Below, one piece after another: positions 54,022-63,192 of a stretch of 64,000 nt of DNA. The notes beneath the pieces are model-generated. The model saw only the letters and a list, made by a program, of their open reading frames with translations. It was not told where the DNA came from and did not search any database. The stretch is from Methanococcoides sp. AM1 (GTDB lineage Archaea > Halobacteriota > Methanosarcinia > Methanosarcinales > Methanosarcinaceae), in NCBI RefSeq assembly GCF_900774055.1, contig NZ_CAAGSW010000001.1:203797-267796 (forward strand), in the 5' to 3' direction. The translations under genes and the position numbers were made by a program. The number at the start of each line of letters is the position of its first letter. The first letter of the stretch is position 1.

Positions 54022-54783
54022 ATGCTTACAAGCACCTACATACATATTCCCGGCATAGGGAAAACAATTGAAAAACGCATATGGGAGAGCGGGCACTCCC
54101 AGTGGGACGAATACCTGGAACACCAGGACTACATTTCAATACCTGCAACGAGAAAAGAGAGGATCGAAAAGGGGATCAGTGAATCGAAGGATCACCTTAA
54201 GATGAGGGATTTTGAATACTTCGCCAATTGCCTCCCGGGTGCAGAACACTGGAGAGCTTTTGAGCATTTCTCGGATTCTGTCGCTTATGTTGATATTGAG
54301 ACTACCGGCCTGTCTGCAAATAGTTCCTGCATTACCGTGGTCGGGATCTACGACGGAAAGGATGCGAAAACATATGTCAAAGGCATTAACCTTGATGATA
54401 TCGTGGAAGAGCTGGAAAAATACGAGCTTCTGGTCTCATTTAACGGAGCGCGCTTCGACCTGCCGTTCATCAAGCACGAATTCCCTGAAATAAATTTCAA
54501 CCAGCTTCACGTCGATCTTATGTATCCGCTGCGCCGCATTGGACTCACAGGAGGACTTAAGGCCATCGAGAAAAAGCTGGGGATACAGCGAACTGATGAT
54601 ACGGTCGACATCACCGGCTTCGATGCGGTAAGGCTGTGGCATGAATACGAGCATGGAAATGAGGAATCACTTGACCTTCTTCTTGAATACAACCGGGAAG
54701 ATATTGTCAACCTAAAGACCATTATCATGCAAACGTACCCGCAGTTCATCGAAAGGACATTCCAGAAAACCCTCGGAAAATGA
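54022..54783 (+). CDS. YprB-like ribonuclease H-fold exonuclease
   Basis: The 253-residue protein has a helical N-terminal region (about 1-80) including the IPGIGKTIEKRIWESG helix-hairpin-helix-like stretch. A DEDD exonuclease domain follows: AYVDIETTGL (Exo I, about 88-97), SFNGARFDLPFIKHEF (Exo II, about 139-154), and YNREDIVNLKTI (Exo III, about 226-237). This is the RNase_H_2/YprB family. It lies 49 bp before uvrC on the same strand, suggesting a repair or RNA-processing link. Confidence 0.85.
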   Translation: MLTSTYIHIPGIGKTIEKRIWESGHSQWDEYLEHQDYISIPATRKERIEKGISESKDHLKMRDFEYFANCLPGAEHWRAFEHFSDSVAYVDIETTGLSANSSCITVVGIYDGKDAKTYVKGINLDDIVEELEKYELLVSFNGARFDLPFIKHEFPEINFNQLHVDLMYPLRRIGLTGGLKAIEKKLGIQRTDDTVDITGFDAVRLWHEYEHGNEESLDLLLEYNREDIVNLKTIIMQTYPQFIERTFQKTLGK

Positions 54784-54832
54784 GATCAATCGTCATTCTT
54801 TTACTGCAATATACGAAGGATGATCAAGTATA

Positions 54833-56638
54833 ATGAAACCGGACATATCCAATATTCCTAACCTGCCGGGCGTCTACCTGATGAAGGACGGCTCCGACAA
54901 CATCATCTACATCGGAAAGGCAAAATCCCTGAAGAAAAGGGTCAGCCAGTACTTCCAGTCCGGAAAGAACCATTCTTCAAAGACCAGGGCAATGGTCAGG
55001 AAGATCGAGGACATCGACTACATTGTCACCGATTCCGAAGTTGAGGCATTGATACTTGAGGCCAATCTTGTAAAGAAGAACAGGCCGCATTACAACATCG
55101 ACCTGAAAGATGACAAACGTTATCCTTACGTCAAGGTCACGGTCAACAAGAAATTCCCGAGGATATTCATAACACGCAAGAGGCTAATGGACGGAGCCCT
55201 TTATTTCGGGCCTTATACAAACGTCAAGCCTGTACGCCGTACACTTGACATGATCTCGCAGGTGTTCAGGATCAAGCGGTGTAACCGGAAGGTAGACGGG
55301 AAGAGAACACGTCCCTGTCTTAATTATCATATCGAACGCTGCTATGCGCCATGCAACGGTTCCATTTCAGAAGAAGAATACCGCAGGAACGTTATGGAGG
55401 CAGTGAAGTTCTTCAAAGGGGAGACCTCAGGAATTATCAATTCCCTTCAGGAAAAAATGCAGGAGCATGCAAAAGCACAGGAGTTCGAAGCTGCTGCTGT
55501 GATGCGTGACCAGATAGCCGCCCTCAAAAGCCTGTCCGAGCAGCAGACAGCTACCGCCGGCAACAATGACAGTGACCTCATAGCCACGGCAGCTGATGAG
55601 GATAACATATTCGTGCAGATATTCTATATCCGTGACGGGAACATGGTCGGTAAGGCTGACTTCTCACTTTCATGGGGAGATGCAGCGGGAAATATCACCA
55701 GGATCGTCGCGGAGTTCATTAAGCAATATTACCAGGATGCACCGGTGCCTCCGGAGATCCTTGTGCAATATCCTATACCTGAAAAAGAACTTATCACAAA
55801 ATGGCTCTCCGAAAAAGCATCCAGAAGTGTCAGTATACAGGTGCCTGCAAGAGGAGATAAGAAAAAACTACTCGACATGGCTGCAAGGAATGCGGTCATG
55901 ACAATGGAACAATCACATATCAAGAGAAGTGACAGGGAAAATGCCCTGCAGGCACTGGTACAGCTTCGTGATGAACTCTCACTTCCTACCCTGCCGGTAC
56001 AAATAGAGGGCTTTGACATATCCAACATATCAGGAACTGATGCCGTAGGATCACTTGTAGTATTTAACAATGGAATGCCTGCAAAGGATAAGTACAGGCA
56101 TTTCAACATCAAGACCGTAAAGGGCATCGATGACTTTGCCATGATGGCAGAAGTGGTCAAACGCCGGTACAAGAAGCAGAAAAATGAGGACAACAAAATG
56201 CCTGACCTGATCCTCATTGACGGTGGCCCGGGACAGGTTGGTGCAGCAATGGGATCGCTTAAGGAACTGGGACTGGACATCCCCCTGGTCGGTCTGGCAA
56301 AAAGGTTCGAGCACATCATTGTCCCGAAGGAAGGGGAGGATGATGTTGTCATACTTCCACATACTTCTGATGCGCTCAGGATGCTCATGCAGGTAAGGGA
56401 TGAATCCCACCGCTTTGCAGTTTCTTCACATCGGAGAAGAAGGACTGCAAGGTTGTCCCATTCGGAACTGGATTCAATACCAAGCATCGGTTTGTCCAGA
56501 AAGAAAGCACTATTGAACCATTTTGGGTCCATTGAGAAGATAAGACGGGCGTCTGTGGAAGAGCTTGCGGAAATAGAAGGTATCAGCGGAGGGCTTGCTG
56601 AGAAGATCGCAGAGCATTTCAAGAACAAGCAGGATTGA
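54833..56638 (+). CDS. uvrC: Excinuclease ABC subunit C
   Basis: The 601-residue protein has the full UvrC layout. A GIY-YIG nuclease (GVYLMKDGSDNIIYIGKAKSL, about 12-32) is followed by the cysteine region (KRCNRKVDGKRTRPCLNYHIERCYAPC), the UVR motif (AKAQEFEAAAVMRDQIAALKS, about 215-235), and the RNase H-like nuclease (IEGFDISNISGTDAVGS, IDGGPGQVGAA). A C-terminal helix-hairpin-helix completes it. It makes both incisions in nucleotide excision repair. UvrA and UvrB are not in this window. Bacterial in origin, as usual in methanosarcinal genomes. Confidence 0.97.
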   Translation: MKPDISNIPNLPGVYLMKDGSDNIIYIGKAKSLKKRVSQYFQSGKNHSSKTRAMVRKIEDIDYIVTDSEVEALILEANLVKKNRPHYNIDLKDDKRYPYVKVTVNKKFPRIFITRKRLMDGALYFGPYTNVKPVRRTLDMISQVFRIKRCNRKVDGKRTRPCLNYHIERCYAPCNGSISEEEYRRNVMEAVKFFKGETSGIINSLQEKMQEHAKAQEFEAAAVMRDQIAALKSLSEQQTATAGNNDSDLIATAADEDNIFVQIFYIRDGNMVGKADFSLSWGDAAGNITRIVAEFIKQYYQDAPVPPEILVQYPIPEKELITKWLSEKASRSVSIQVPARGDKKKLLDMAARNAVMTMEQSHIKRSDRENALQALVQLRDELSLPTLPVQIEGFDISNISGTDAVGSLVVFNNGMPAKDKYRHFNIKTVKGIDDFAMMAEVVKRRYKKQKNEDNKMPDLILIDGGPGQVGAAMGSLKELGLDIPLVGLAKRFEHIIVPKEGEDDVVILPHTSDALRMLMQVRDESHRFAVSSHRRRRTARLSHSELDSIPSIGLSRKKALLNHFGSIEKIRRASVEELAEIEGISGGLAEKIAEHFKNKQD

Positions 56639-56803
56639 AAGTCGACAGTGGACAGGATCGATACTAATACAGCCTCATGCATTATTCAGGGACGGATGAA
56701 AAAGAGACACACTTAAACTCAGGCTTTGAAACTGAGATAGTATTTTATTACCGAAGTATCTTAATGTCGAAACCGGATATTACATACAGAACAGCAAAAG
56801 GTG

Positions 56804-57505
56804 ATGGAAGTTAATTCTATAGAAGAACAGATCAAGGATACAAAGAAGGAACTGGAGGAAATGCTTGCATACCCTGATGAAAAGCTGATCGATATCATCA
56901 AGGAAGTAGGTTTTGAATGTGACCTCTGTGCAAGGTGCTGTACTAAAGAGTTCAACGACCATGTTTTCCTGCTCGACAAGGATACAGAGTTCATTAAAAG
57001 TATTGATCCGGGCCTTATCAAGCCTGCACCTTATTACGAGTTCTGCGACCAGAACGGGCGATTCTATGTTTCAGGATACGCACTGAGAACAAAGGAAGAT
57101 GGAAGCTGTGTCATGCTTGAGAACAAAAGATGTACTATGTATGACAGAAGGCTCACAATCTGTCGGCTCTACCCTTACATGCTCCACAGGGAAACAGATG
57201 AGGAAGGAAACCTTGACTGGAGACAGATATCCGGACTTAACGAGCATGGGTGCTACCACTCCGAAATATCGGATGATGAAGCTGAAAAGATAGCTGCAGA
57301 CACTAAAGCATATGAGGAAGCATACCTTCGTCAGCAGATCGAATTCTTTGAGAAAGTCAGGGATCACTTCAAAAAGAACGGACTTCGCCATGTCAAATCG
57401 ATCTATGACAGGAAGATGCGTGCTTTTTCCAAAGGCGAAGAGATCGAAGTTTACGTATATTACAAGGACGAACTCGAGCTTTCACGAGCATCCATTGATG
57501 ACTGA
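56804..57505 (+). CDS. YkgJ-type cysteine-cluster protein
   Basis: ATG 56804 with AAAGGTG just upstream gives 233 residues. After a coiled-coil-like N-terminus (about 1-30) there is the CDLCARCCTKE motif (about 42-52), then CVMLENKRCTMYDRRLTICRLYP (about 104-126), typical of the YkgJ (PF03692) zinc/iron-chelating family, with another cysteine at HGCYHSE. Some members bind an Fe-S cluster; the function is unknown. The last third is helical and charged. Confidence 0.88.
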   Translation: MEVNSIEEQIKDTKKELEEMLAYPDEKLIDIIKEVGFECDLCARCCTKEFNDHVFLLDKDTEFIKSIDPGLIKPAPYYEFCDQNGRFYVSGYALRTKEDGSCVMLENKRCTMYDRRLTICRLYPYMLHRETDEEGNLDWRQISGLNEHGCYHSEISDDEAEKIAADTKAYEEAYLRQQIEFFEKVRDHFKKNGLRHVKSIYDRKMRAFSKGEEIEVYVYYKDELELSRASIDD

Positions 57506-57511
57506 ATTTTT

Positions 57512-58627
57512 TTACTTGACCCAGTTGCCGCTGAGCTTGCCGTCCCTTGCCATCCTTCCCAATACCTTATGAACCGGGTCACTGATGGGCGACGGAACTA
57601 TGTTCTCATAAGGGGTGGATGGAAGCGGGGCCAGGTAATGTGCCCTTACCTTTCCACCTTTGCGGCATATCCATTTGATCTGTTCAAGTGTGCTCTTCTG
57701 ATCCTCTTCACGCTCATCCGGAAAACCAAAGATGAAATCCACGATCGGGGTTATTTCATGCTCAAAGCAGCGTTCAATTGCAACTGTGACATCATCTGAA
57801 GTATGGCCGCGGAGCATTTCTTTCAATATCCTGTCACTACCGGATTGTGCACCCATGCTGATCGTTCTGTTGGTGCAGTACCGGTCGATCAGGTCCAGGC
57901 CCTCGTGAGTTGTGAATTCCGGACGGATCTCTGAGGGAAAGGTTCCGAAATATATATTTTTGTCTCCCATTGAATGTAGCTGTGACAGAAGTTTCTCAAC
58001 CTTATCAAAACGTGGATGGACCCCATCGCCTCCATAAGCAAAAGCATTCGATGAAGTGAAACGCAGGTCACTGTAGTGTCTTGCGAACTTCAATATGGAA
58101 TCAATACTCCGATGTCTCATTCGGTTGCCAAATAAACGAGGGGTCTGGCAGTATTTGCATTTCCACGGGCATCCCCTGCTGATCTCAATAGGAGCACGTA
58201 TGCCTTCCGGATCAAAGCATGGATAAGCATCAAGATCCACGGATTCACGTTTTTCAGTATACTCCACATTACCGTTCTTTCTATATGCTATTCCCCTCAC
58301 ATCAGAAGGACTGTTTCCGCTAAGAAGTGTCCTTACAAGTTCCGGAAGCGTTTCCTCCCCTTCCCCGATAACAACATAATCGAAATGTTCAAGGGTATCC
58401 TCCACAGAACCGGATGGATGAGGACCTCCTGCAATGTAAATGGAATCGGTGGAAGAATCGTCGACCTCTGCGAAGATATCTTCTTTCTGTTTAGTTGCAA
58501 AGCTGTATATCATGATACCATCATGAGGCTGCTTCACAACCGTGTTATCGGGAACAAGGGGTAAAAGTGCTGCAAGGCTGTAAGTGTTCTTCTGCATCAA
58601 CCTGAAACAAATATCCACACATCTCAC
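57512..58627 (-). CDS. B12-binding radical SAM protein (TIGR04013-like)
   Basis: The 371-residue protein has a cobalamin-binding-like N-terminal domain (about 1-115; IYIAGGPHPSGSVEDTLEHFDYVVIGEGEETL). The radical SAM motif CPWKCKYCQTP follows (about 153-163; C-x3-C-x2-C), then TFPSEIRPEF and FIFGFPDEREEDQ. This arrangement matches a group of methanogen B12/radical SAM proteins of unknown substrate. GTG 58627 and GTG 58618 are both possible starts because a GAGGTGAG site overlaps them. It follows the M50 protease by about 1 bp and is probably the last gene of the mevalonate operon transcript. Confidence 0.85.
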   Translation of the reverse strand: MRCVDICFRLMQKNTYSLAALLPLVPDNTVVKQPHDGIMIYSFATKQKEDIFAEVDDSSTDSIYIAGGPHPSGSVEDTLEHFDYVVIGEGEETLPELVRTLLSGNSPSDVRGIAYRKNGNVEYTEKRESVDLDAYPCFDPEGIRAPIEISRGCPWKCKYCQTPRLFGNRMRHRSIDSILKFARHYSDLRFTSSNAFAYGGDGVHPRFDKVEKLLSQLHSMGDKNIYFGTFPSEIRPEFTTHEGLDLIDRYCTNRTISMGAQSGSDRILKEMLRGHTSDDVTVAIERCFEHEITPIVDFIFGFPDEREEDQKSTLEQIKWICRKGGKVRAHYLAPLPSTPYENIVPSPISDPVHKVLGRMARDGKLSGNWVK

Positions 58628-58628
58628 C

Positions 58629-59750
58629 TCAATTCATGACCAGAGTTAACGGCACTAATGTAAAACACAGGATCCCCAGTATAAAAGTGAGAATTCCAAG
58701 TGCCATCCTTTTGTTGTCAAGTATTATTTCATCATTTAAGGGTTTTGGATGACCGGCCAGAGCAAAGAGTAAAAGGAAGAATGACCAGAACAACCAGATG
58801 CCTCCATTTTGCTCAAGAACGAAGATCACATACAACGCAAGAGCACCCAGTACCATCGGCATCATGAGGGAGACTTTCCTGGCACGCTCACCTACCATGG
58901 CGCGCATGATATGACCGCCATCAAGCTGCCCTGATGGCAACAGGTTAAGAACAGTTACGAGCATGCCCACCCATCCTGCAAATGCAACCGGATGCATCAT
59001 TTCGGAGGTAGTTCCCATGATCCGGGTTATCGCTTCGAACAGAAGTGGAACCTGAATATCGATCATGATCGTACCAGGATCAGCAGGAAACTCCACCGGC
59101 GGCAGTGAAAGACCTATGAAGGTCACGATCACAGATGCTACAATACCTACAAGCGGACCTGCAACTGCTACATCGAACAATGCCCTGCGGTTAGGGATGA
59201 TACCGCGGTGTTTTATTACGGCGCCCATGGTACCGATAAAAGTAGGAAAGGGAATAAAATACGGAAGCGAGGTTCGCATACCATGCATCTTTGCAGCCAT
59301 GTAGTGTCCCATCTCATGGGACCCCAATACGAACATTATCGCCAGGGTGAAAGGCAGGCCTTTTATGAAACCGGAAGGTTCGCTGAATATATCCACCCCG
59401 AACATTGCTGCACCGGCTAACATGGTTGTAAATACAGTAGCTATTGCCAGCACCACATTGATCCAGATGCGTTCGGGAACATCATGAATAGGAGATGCGA
59501 TCAGCACATCCTCACCAAGCTCGGACACCAGAGTAAAACGATATCCTTTTGCTCCAAACTTGCCCCATAAACTATTGTTAATGGTTTGCTTATCCGTGGT
59601 CGGAACGCCATAGAAGTATATGTCTCCATCAACATATCCCACTTCATAGACCTTAAAAAAAGGATGGACATCCCCGTAAAGGTTCATGACCAAAGCTTCT
59701 ATTTGCTGATCGTCCAGATGCCCGGAATGAGAGTCGTTTTTTTCCATCAT
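58629..59750 (-). CDS. Site-2-protease family (M50) membrane metallopeptidase
   Basis: This 373-residue protein has an N-terminal soluble part (about 1-85) and then about seven membrane helices. The zinc motif is SHEMGHYMAAK (HExxH, about 147-157), and the third ligand region is NLLPSGQLDGGHIMRA (about 269-284), both typical of M50. It is an intramembrane protease for regulated proteolysis. It lies between the phosphomevalonate dehydratase small subunit and the radical SAM gene on the same strand. Confidence 0.92.
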   Translation of the reverse strand: MMEKNDSHSGHLDDQQIEALVMNLYGDVHPFFKVYEVGYVDGDIYFYGVPTTDKQTINNSLWGKFGAKGYRFTLVSELGEDVLIASPIHDVPERIWINVVLAIATVFTTMLAGAAMFGVDIFSEPSGFIKGLPFTLAIMFVLGSHEMGHYMAAKMHGMRTSLPYFIPFPTFIGTMGAVIKHRGIIPNRRALFDVAVAGPLVGIVASVIVTFIGLSLPPVEFPADPGTIMIDIQVPLLFEAITRIMGTTSEMMHPVAFAGWVGMLVTVLNLLPSGQLDGGHIMRAMVGERARKVSLMMPMVLGALALYVIFVLEQNGGIWLFWSFFLLLFALAGHPKPLNDEIILDNKRMALGILTFILGILCFTLVPLTLVMN

Positions 59751-59765
59751 GTCACACTAATGATC

Positions 59766-60176
59766 TCACTTATCCGGGATATCAATGTAGCCATTGCTGC
59801 TGTCTACCCTTATATGATCGCCGTCTGAAAGGACCTTATATGGGTCTTCTTCCAGCCTGTCCACAAGAGGAATATCTGATATGATGGCACCAACTGCCAC
59901 TATGGGCTCGGAATCTATGTTGATCATGCCTGCTGGCGCTACATTGTTCTTTTTCAGCTGGTAGATCACATATGACCCGACAGTAGAACCTTTTCCATGA
60001 GGGAACACCAGGATCTTGTCCTTGATGCACTTGCCATAGATAGCATGTGAAGGGTCCACCACAACTCCGGTCTTTGGGTCAACATTACCTAAGAATGAGA
60101 GTGCATCGGTTGACAGGAGTACCTCACCTTCTGCGACACCCCTTGCGATAGTACGGCATTTGATCTTAATTGTCAC
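59766..60176 (-). CDS. Phosphomevalonate dehydratase small subunit (DUF126)
   Basis: GTG 60176 (TIKIKCRTIARGVAEGE) with AAGGTGG upstream gives 136 residues. The frame is open to 60251, but that part lies inside the large-subunit gene. GKCIKDKILVFPHGKGSTVGSYVIYQL (about 69-95) is the swivelling aconitase-like small domain of COG1786. With the large subunit it dehydrates 5-phosphomevalonate to trans-anhydromevalonate phosphate, as shown for the Aeropyrum enzyme. The two genes overlap by 11 bp. Confidence 0.9.
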   Translation of the reverse strand: MTIKIKCRTIARGVAEGEVLLSTDALSFLGNVDPKTGVVVDPSHAIYGKCIKDKILVFPHGKGSTVGSYVIYQLKKNNVAPAGMINIDSEPIVAVGAIISDIPLVDRLEEDPYKVLSDGDHIRVDSSNGYIDIPDK

Positions 60177-61353
60177 CACCCACCTTTTTGATACATTCTT
60201 CAAGACTACCGATCCTTGCGGCAACCTTGCACATTCCCGGAACATATGCAAGCGCTTTTCCTGAGTTCACCATCATGCAATTATGCCCTTCCGTAGCAGG
60301 GGACACGACCATACATGTGTCACAGAGCACTTTTGCCCCACTCTGCTCGATCTGTTTAACAAGTTCAGCGTTCTTCTCGGCAACTTCCCTTGAAGTACAT
60401 ACCCATAGTTCCTTGTCAATTCCTTTTCCTTCCAGAAGCCTGGCAATATTCTCCAGCTCATCTGCTGAACAATGTGGACAGCCAACTGCCGCAATATCGC
60501 ACTCCAGATCATCGGCGCCTCCGATGACTTCTTCGTAGACCTCATCTATCTGGCTGCGTTCGATCACGATCCGATCTTCAGGATTCGCAAAACCGACCTT
60601 TTGTGCTTCAGGTGTTATGTCCTCAACGTGATACAGTGCAACTGCTCCGGATGCTGCCATTGCTGCACCCAGTGCTTTGAGGTTGTCAGATGATGGGGTT
60701 GAGGCCATGTAGAAAATAGGAACCCTGTTGCCCACATCTTTTCCTGCAAGATAACCCAGTGCACCGTAATCAGAACCTGATAGTTCACATTCCACGGTCA
60801 CGGAAACTGTGGGCACACGATTCTCATCAAGATGGTAACCATAGTTCGCTGTCTTTCCCACAAGTGCTGCGGAAAGTGCAGACGGACCGCCTTCACGGTT
60901 TGTGCGTGCGCCGATAACTGAATTTGCATAGGATACAGCAGAGGATTCACTCCAGGCAAGGTGGTCACCATAGGTAGCTGAAAAACCTTCAAGATAATAA
61001 GGAGTGCATGTGCACATGGAACGGATACCAAGACTTTCGTATGCCTTAATTACCTCCACCTGCTTCTCAGCAAAATCCGGTTCAATGCCCATATCCCGCC
61101 AGCGCTGCATATCCATGCCAGCAGGGTTCAGGATAGAAGGCACTTTTACCTTGCCATTGAGGTCAGATATCCATTCAAGTCCCGCATCTCCTATGGTCTT
61201 ATAGGAAACTCCCGCTATCTGTGCGCTCTTGACAGGTATAAGGCTGTCAGCACCATAGATATCACCAAGTGCGACAAGGATCTCCATTGCTTTCTGCAAG
61301 GTTTCCCCGTCCTCACCGTTCAGGGTCCGTTCTTCTTCTTTTGTAAGATGCAT
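60166..61353 (-). CDS. Phosphomevalonate dehydratase large subunit (aconitase X, DUF521)
   Basis: The 395-residue protein has aconitase-X features: HLTKEEERTLNGEDGE, then cysteine segments CTCTPYYLEG (about 113-122), VGCPHCSADE (about 291-300) and CDTCMVVSPATEGHNCMMVNSGKA (about 343-366) for the Fe-S cluster. It is the catalytic subunit of the archaeal phosphomevalonate dehydratase. It begins 24 bp after the UbiD-family decarboxylase gene and overlaps the small-subunit gene by 11 bp, giving all three enzymes of the archaeal mevalonate shunt in one operon. Confidence 0.93.
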   Translation of the reverse strand: MHLTKEEERTLNGEDGETLQKAMEILVALGDIYGADSLIPVKSAQIAGVSYKTIGDAGLEWISDLNGKVKVPSILNPAGMDMQRWRDMGIEPDFAEKQVEVIKAYESLGIRSMCTCTPYYLEGFSATYGDHLAWSESSAVSYANSVIGARTNREGGPSALSAALVGKTANYGYHLDENRVPTVSVTVECELSGSDYGALGYLAGKDVGNRVPIFYMASTPSSDNLKALGAAMAASGAVALYHVEDITPEAQKVGFANPEDRIVIERSQIDEVYEEVIGGADDLECDIAAVGCPHCSADELENIARLLEGKGIDKELWVCTSREVAEKNAELVKQIEQSGAKVLCDTCMVVSPATEGHNCMMVNSGKALAYVPGMCKVAARIGSLEECIKKVGGDN

Positions 61354-61377
61354 GTTATTTTCCGCTTAGCTTAAGAT

Positions 61378-62643
61378 TCATTCCGGCATCTTAGCACGCT
61401 CAAAATTCTCTTTTTCTGCAAGCACTTTCGTGGCATCGATACCAACCTTGGTGGTAGTGCCATCAGGTGCGCCTCTGGGGTCAAGTGAACTGCCGCGCAC
61501 GTTCGGTATTATCATCATATCAGAATCACCCTTTACACGTGTCGCAATGGCAAATTCCACATCCTGCATGTCGAAGATGTCAATATCTTCGTCCACAATT
61601 ACAACATGCTTGAGACTTGTGTGCGCTGCAAATGCCGCCATGATAGCATTCTTGGCATCACCTTCGGTCTGTTTCTCGATCTGCACAACAGCATGCAGGT
61701 AACAGCAACCGCCTTCGGTGAGCACGACATTCTTTACAGTAGTTACTTCTGAAACAGCATTGTAGATCTTTGGCTCATAGGGCACACCCATCATGAGAAG
61801 GTGTTCCGGGCCTGCAGGGAGGATGCCGTGATAGATAGGGTCACGCCTGTGCATGATCTTTGTAATGCGGATCACCGGTTCCTTGCGCACAAGGTCGTAT
61901 GTTCCTGTAATGTCCACGAAAGGACCTTCATCCACCCTTTCCACAGGATCGATGTACCCTTCGAGTATGATCTCTGCATGTGGTACTTTGACACCATTCT
62001 CACATTCGAACAGTTCCACAGGAGCACCGCGAAGGGCTGCTGCATACTCGAATTCCTTTCCTGCAGGTACACGAGTCGTGGAAGCAAAAGTGATGACAGG
62101 ATCTGCACCAAGGACGATGGCAACTGGAAGTGGTTCGTTGTTCTCGGATGCCTTCTTGTGCAGGACGAAGCTATGGCGCGGTGGAACAAGGCGTGCAGCC
62201 AGTTTGTCCTTTCCTACTACCATGAGCCTGTGGATAGATGCATTCATCATCCCATCGTACTCAGAAACCACAACACCTGCAGTAATGTAAGGCCCGCCGT
62301 CCTTCTCAAAGTGTGTCATAAGAGGGAGCTTTGAAAGGTCAACCTCCTCAGTTATGACCTCCTGTGTCGGGGATGAGTCAACTAGCTTCACTTCTCCATC
62401 CGGACGAACTTCAGAAAGCTTCTGGATAATACCATCCTTTGGTACACCGAACATGTCAGCAAGCTCATCCCTGGAACCGAGAAGGTTCATGATGGCCTTC
62501 TGGCCGTCAATGTCGTGGAAAAGTATAGGACCATTGCTCTTCTTTGCAAGTCTTGGTGCTTCGAATACCTTCGAAACAGTATCATTGACCTCAACAAGCC
62601 TGTCGCTTGCCCTTAGATGATCGATAAAATCTCTGAAACTCAT
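61378..62643 (-). CDS. UbiD-family trans-anhydromevalonate 5-phosphate decarboxylase
   Basis: ATG 62643 (SFRDFIDHLR) gives 421 residues, the usual UbiD length; the frame is open to 62682. Features include ITAGVVVSEYDGMMNASIHRLMVVGKDKLAARLVPPRH (about 130-168), GADPVITFAS, and EFPFVDITGTYD-like GPFVDITGTYD (about 246-256). It is a prenyl-FMN-dependent decarboxylase; here it is directly upstream of both phosphomevalonate dehydratase subunits, so its substrate is most likely trans-anhydromevalonate phosphate, giving isopentenyl phosphate. The cofactor maker UbiX is at 803-1360. Confidence 0.92.
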   Translation of the reverse strand: MSFRDFIDHLRASDRLVEVNDTVSKVFEAPRLAKKSNGPILFHDIDGQKAIMNLLGSRDELADMFGVPKDGIIQKLSEVRPDGEVKLVDSSPTQEVITEEVDLSKLPLMTHFEKDGGPYITAGVVVSEYDGMMNASIHRLMVVGKDKLAARLVPPRHSFVLHKKASENNEPLPVAIVLGADPVITFASTTRVPAGKEFEYAAALRGAPVELFECENGVKVPHAEIILEGYIDPVERVDEGPFVDITGTYDLVRKEPVIRITKIMHRRDPIYHGILPAGPEHLLMMGVPYEPKIYNAVSEVTTVKNVVLTEGGCCYLHAVVQIEKQTEGDAKNAIMAAFAAHTSLKHVVIVDEDIDIFDMQDVEFAIATRVKGDSDMMIIPNVRGSSLDPRGAPDGTTTKVGIDATKVLAEKENFERAKMPE

Positions 62644-62707
62644 TGTATCGATATAGTAAAAAGTGTCTCTCGATAAATACATTGTCGTCTTTTTTTAAAT
62701 TCAGCCC

Positions 62708-62715
62708 TATATAAG
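62708..62715 (+). promoter_or_regulatory. TATA box upstream of the first stem-loop element
   Basis: TATATAAG lies about 27-32 bp before the sequence that begins the stem-loop element at 62742, at the correct archaeal spacing for transcription of that element on the plus strand. No gene follows on that strand. Confidence 0.4.
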
Positions 62716-62741
62716 TACGTAAAAAAGAGAAATACCTTCAG

Positions 62742-62848
62742 AAAAAGGAGTTGCTCCCATCGATGATGAAAATGGGTTTGGAAATCAGAACGAAAGGAAG
62801 CCGATGGGAGCTGTTGGAAGACAACACATAGAACTACACATAGAAACG
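62742..62848 (+). ncRNA. Stem-loop element copy A (candidate small RNA)
   Basis: GCTCCCATCG (62753-62762) pairs perfectly with CGATGGGAGC (62802-62811) around a 39 nt loop. A second small hairpin TGTTG/CAACA (62812-62816 with 62822-62826) follows directly. A very similar arrangement occurs at 63019. A TATA box at 62708-62715 is suitably placed. No protein-coding frame fits. Direction and extent are inferred from the TATA box and the conserved arrangement. Confidence 0.55.
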
Positions 62849-63018
62849 CATTATAGTATAAATATTAATGCTTTTAGCTAATTTATATAATCTAAATGAA
62901 TAACTTAATATTAGTAAAGAAATTGTATCCGGATGATATCAGTATATTAGAAACCAGCTACAATAGTAAACACTGTTTTGAATTGAAAATTATGAAAGTT
63001 TTACAAAATTTGTGATCA

Positions 63019-63118
63019 TGAAAAGGAATTGCTCCCATCAATGAGGAATTGATCAGAAATCAAATAAATTAAGTGATGGGAGCGGTTGTAACACTGACCA
63101 TAGAGAGATTCATAGCAT
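63019..63118 (+). ncRNA. Stem-loop element copy B (candidate small RNA)
   Basis: GCTCCCATCA (63031-63040) pairs perfectly with TGATGGGAGC (63074-63083). Compared with copy A the tenth pair has changed from G-C to A-T, a compensatory change, and the flanks share GGAxTTGCTCCCATC and two CATAG units downstream. A second weaker hairpin GGTT/GACC follows in the same place. The inner loop differs in length and sequence. A promoter is less clear than for copy A. Confidence 0.55.
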
Positions 63119-63192
63119 AAATAGTAATGGGTATGGATAATAGGTTTTATTTAAAAGGGTAACTTTTTCTGCAAAGAATAGCTGACAACTTA

